Shown: positions 5,995 through 6,293 of the stretch, piece after piece
How positions within the stretch are numbered: the stretch's first letter is position 1
Layout: every line of letters starts with the position of its first letter
DNA from: a bacterium
GTDB lineage: Bacteria > SZUA-182
Direction: 5' to 3'
Length of the DNA: 6,293 nt
Assembly (NCBI GenBank): GCA_003230635.1
Contig: QIFF01000372.1
Span: 1-6,293, forward strand
The notes under the pieces: model-generated
Database searches by the model: none
Seen by the model: only the letters and a program-made list of their open reading frames with translations
What the model was told of the DNA's origin: nothing
Position numbers and translations under genes: made by a program

Positions 5995-6293
5995 ATAATC
6001 TCAAAACTGGAGCCGCGGTCGGGGTATTTGGTTACCCTGATGGTAACCGGGAAGGCATCCTTGATTGCGTCCAGGTGGGTTACCACAATAATCTTGTCAA
6101 AATCGCTGCTGATGGCTTCAATCGCTTCTATTAAGTGCTCCAGACCCTCATTGTCCTGAGTGCCGAAGCCCTCGTCAATCACCAGGGTGCGCAGGCGCGT
6201 GCCGGCCCGGCGGGCCAGCAGCTTGGAAAGGGCAATGCGCAGGGCAAAGTTAATCCTGAACCCCTCGCCCCCGCTGTAAAGCTCATAACTGCG
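5991..6293 (-). CDS. sbcC: SbcC/Rad50-like exonuclease ATPase, C-terminal fragment
   Basis: One hundred residues are visible, reading leftward from the window edge; the N-terminal part and the coiled coil lie outside. The fragment starts at the ABC signature ([22 protein letters not shown] at fragment positions 7-10). It continues to Walker B ([10 protein letters not shown]40 and E41), a D-loop-like GTQD (44-47) and the H-loop histidine H73 in IIVVTHLD, then ends with a short beta-rich tail. This is the C-terminal nucleotide-binding half of an SMC-like ATPase of the SbcC/Rad50 type. With the SbcD/Mre11 nuclease, it processes DNA ends and hairpins. [17 protein letters not shown] and [10 protein letters not shown] resemble the SbcC form common in Clostridia and related groups. 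The gene converges on zwf and the stop codons overlap. Its partner sbcD would be expected upstream on the minus strand, outside the window. The precise name SbcC versus another Rad50-like ATPase is inferred. Confidence 0.9.
   Translation of the reverse strand, partial: RSYELYSGGEGFRINFALRIALSKLLARRAGTRLRTLVIDEGFGTQDNEGLEHLIEAIEAISSDFDKIIVVTHLDAIKDAFPVTIRVTKYPDRGSSFEII

Noticed and set aside
6030..6048. A GGTTACC/GGTAACC inverted repeat with a five-base loop near the zwf-sbcC junction, considered as a terminator.
   Set aside because: It is inside the sbcC coding region, has only seven-base arms and no T-run on either strand. It is probably a by-product of the Val-Thr-rich beta-strand codons.

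Overview
The window looks like a piece of a bacterial chromosome of moderate GC content. It has purine-rich Shine-Dalgarno sites, tightly packed genes and no phage or transposase genes. The gene content fits a Clostridia-type Firmicute (Peptococcaceae or Desulfotomaculum-like): an ABC_sub_bind-type binding protein joined to a histidine kinase, a row of stand-alone and output-linked receivers, and an SbcC of the SMC-like clostridial style. This assignment is an inference from gene style only; no taxonomic marker is present.

Positions 1-4371 hold five co-directional (+) genes that read as one signalling operon. First is the C-terminal part of a substrate-binding protein, cut by the window edge. 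Its end overlaps a membrane-bound sensor histidine kinase whose transmitter resembles that of cyanobacterial phytochrome Cph1. Next come a single-domain receiver of the Rcp1 type, a receiver-GGDEF diguanylate cyclase and a receiver-HD-GYP phosphodiesterase. The likely logic is that the binding protein presents a ligand to the kinase and the kinase phosphorylates one or more receivers. Through the last two genes, cyclic di-GMP would then be made or destroyed. The two output proteins carry near-duplicate receivers (about two thirds identical), so one duplicated input domain has been joined to two opposing enzymes.

Positions 4372-4452 are a gap filled mostly by a CACAGAG-type hairpin. It is followed by a complete zwf (glucose-6-phosphate dehydrogenase, 4453-5994, +), the entry enzyme of the oxidative pentose phosphate or Entner-Doudoroff route. 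Positions 5991-6293 hold the C-terminal end of an SbcC/Rad50-like ATPase on the minus strand. It converges on zwf, and the two stop codons interlock over a TTAA palindrome.

Two intergenic repeat families break the otherwise compact layout. A heptad-periodic GACTG inverted repeat lies between kinase and receiver (1884-1947), next to a half-copy of the CACAGAG element. A full CACAGAG hairpin lies ahead of zwf. No RNA genes, CRISPR arrays, insertion sequences or convincing promoters were found, and there is no gene-free stretch longer than about 125 bases.
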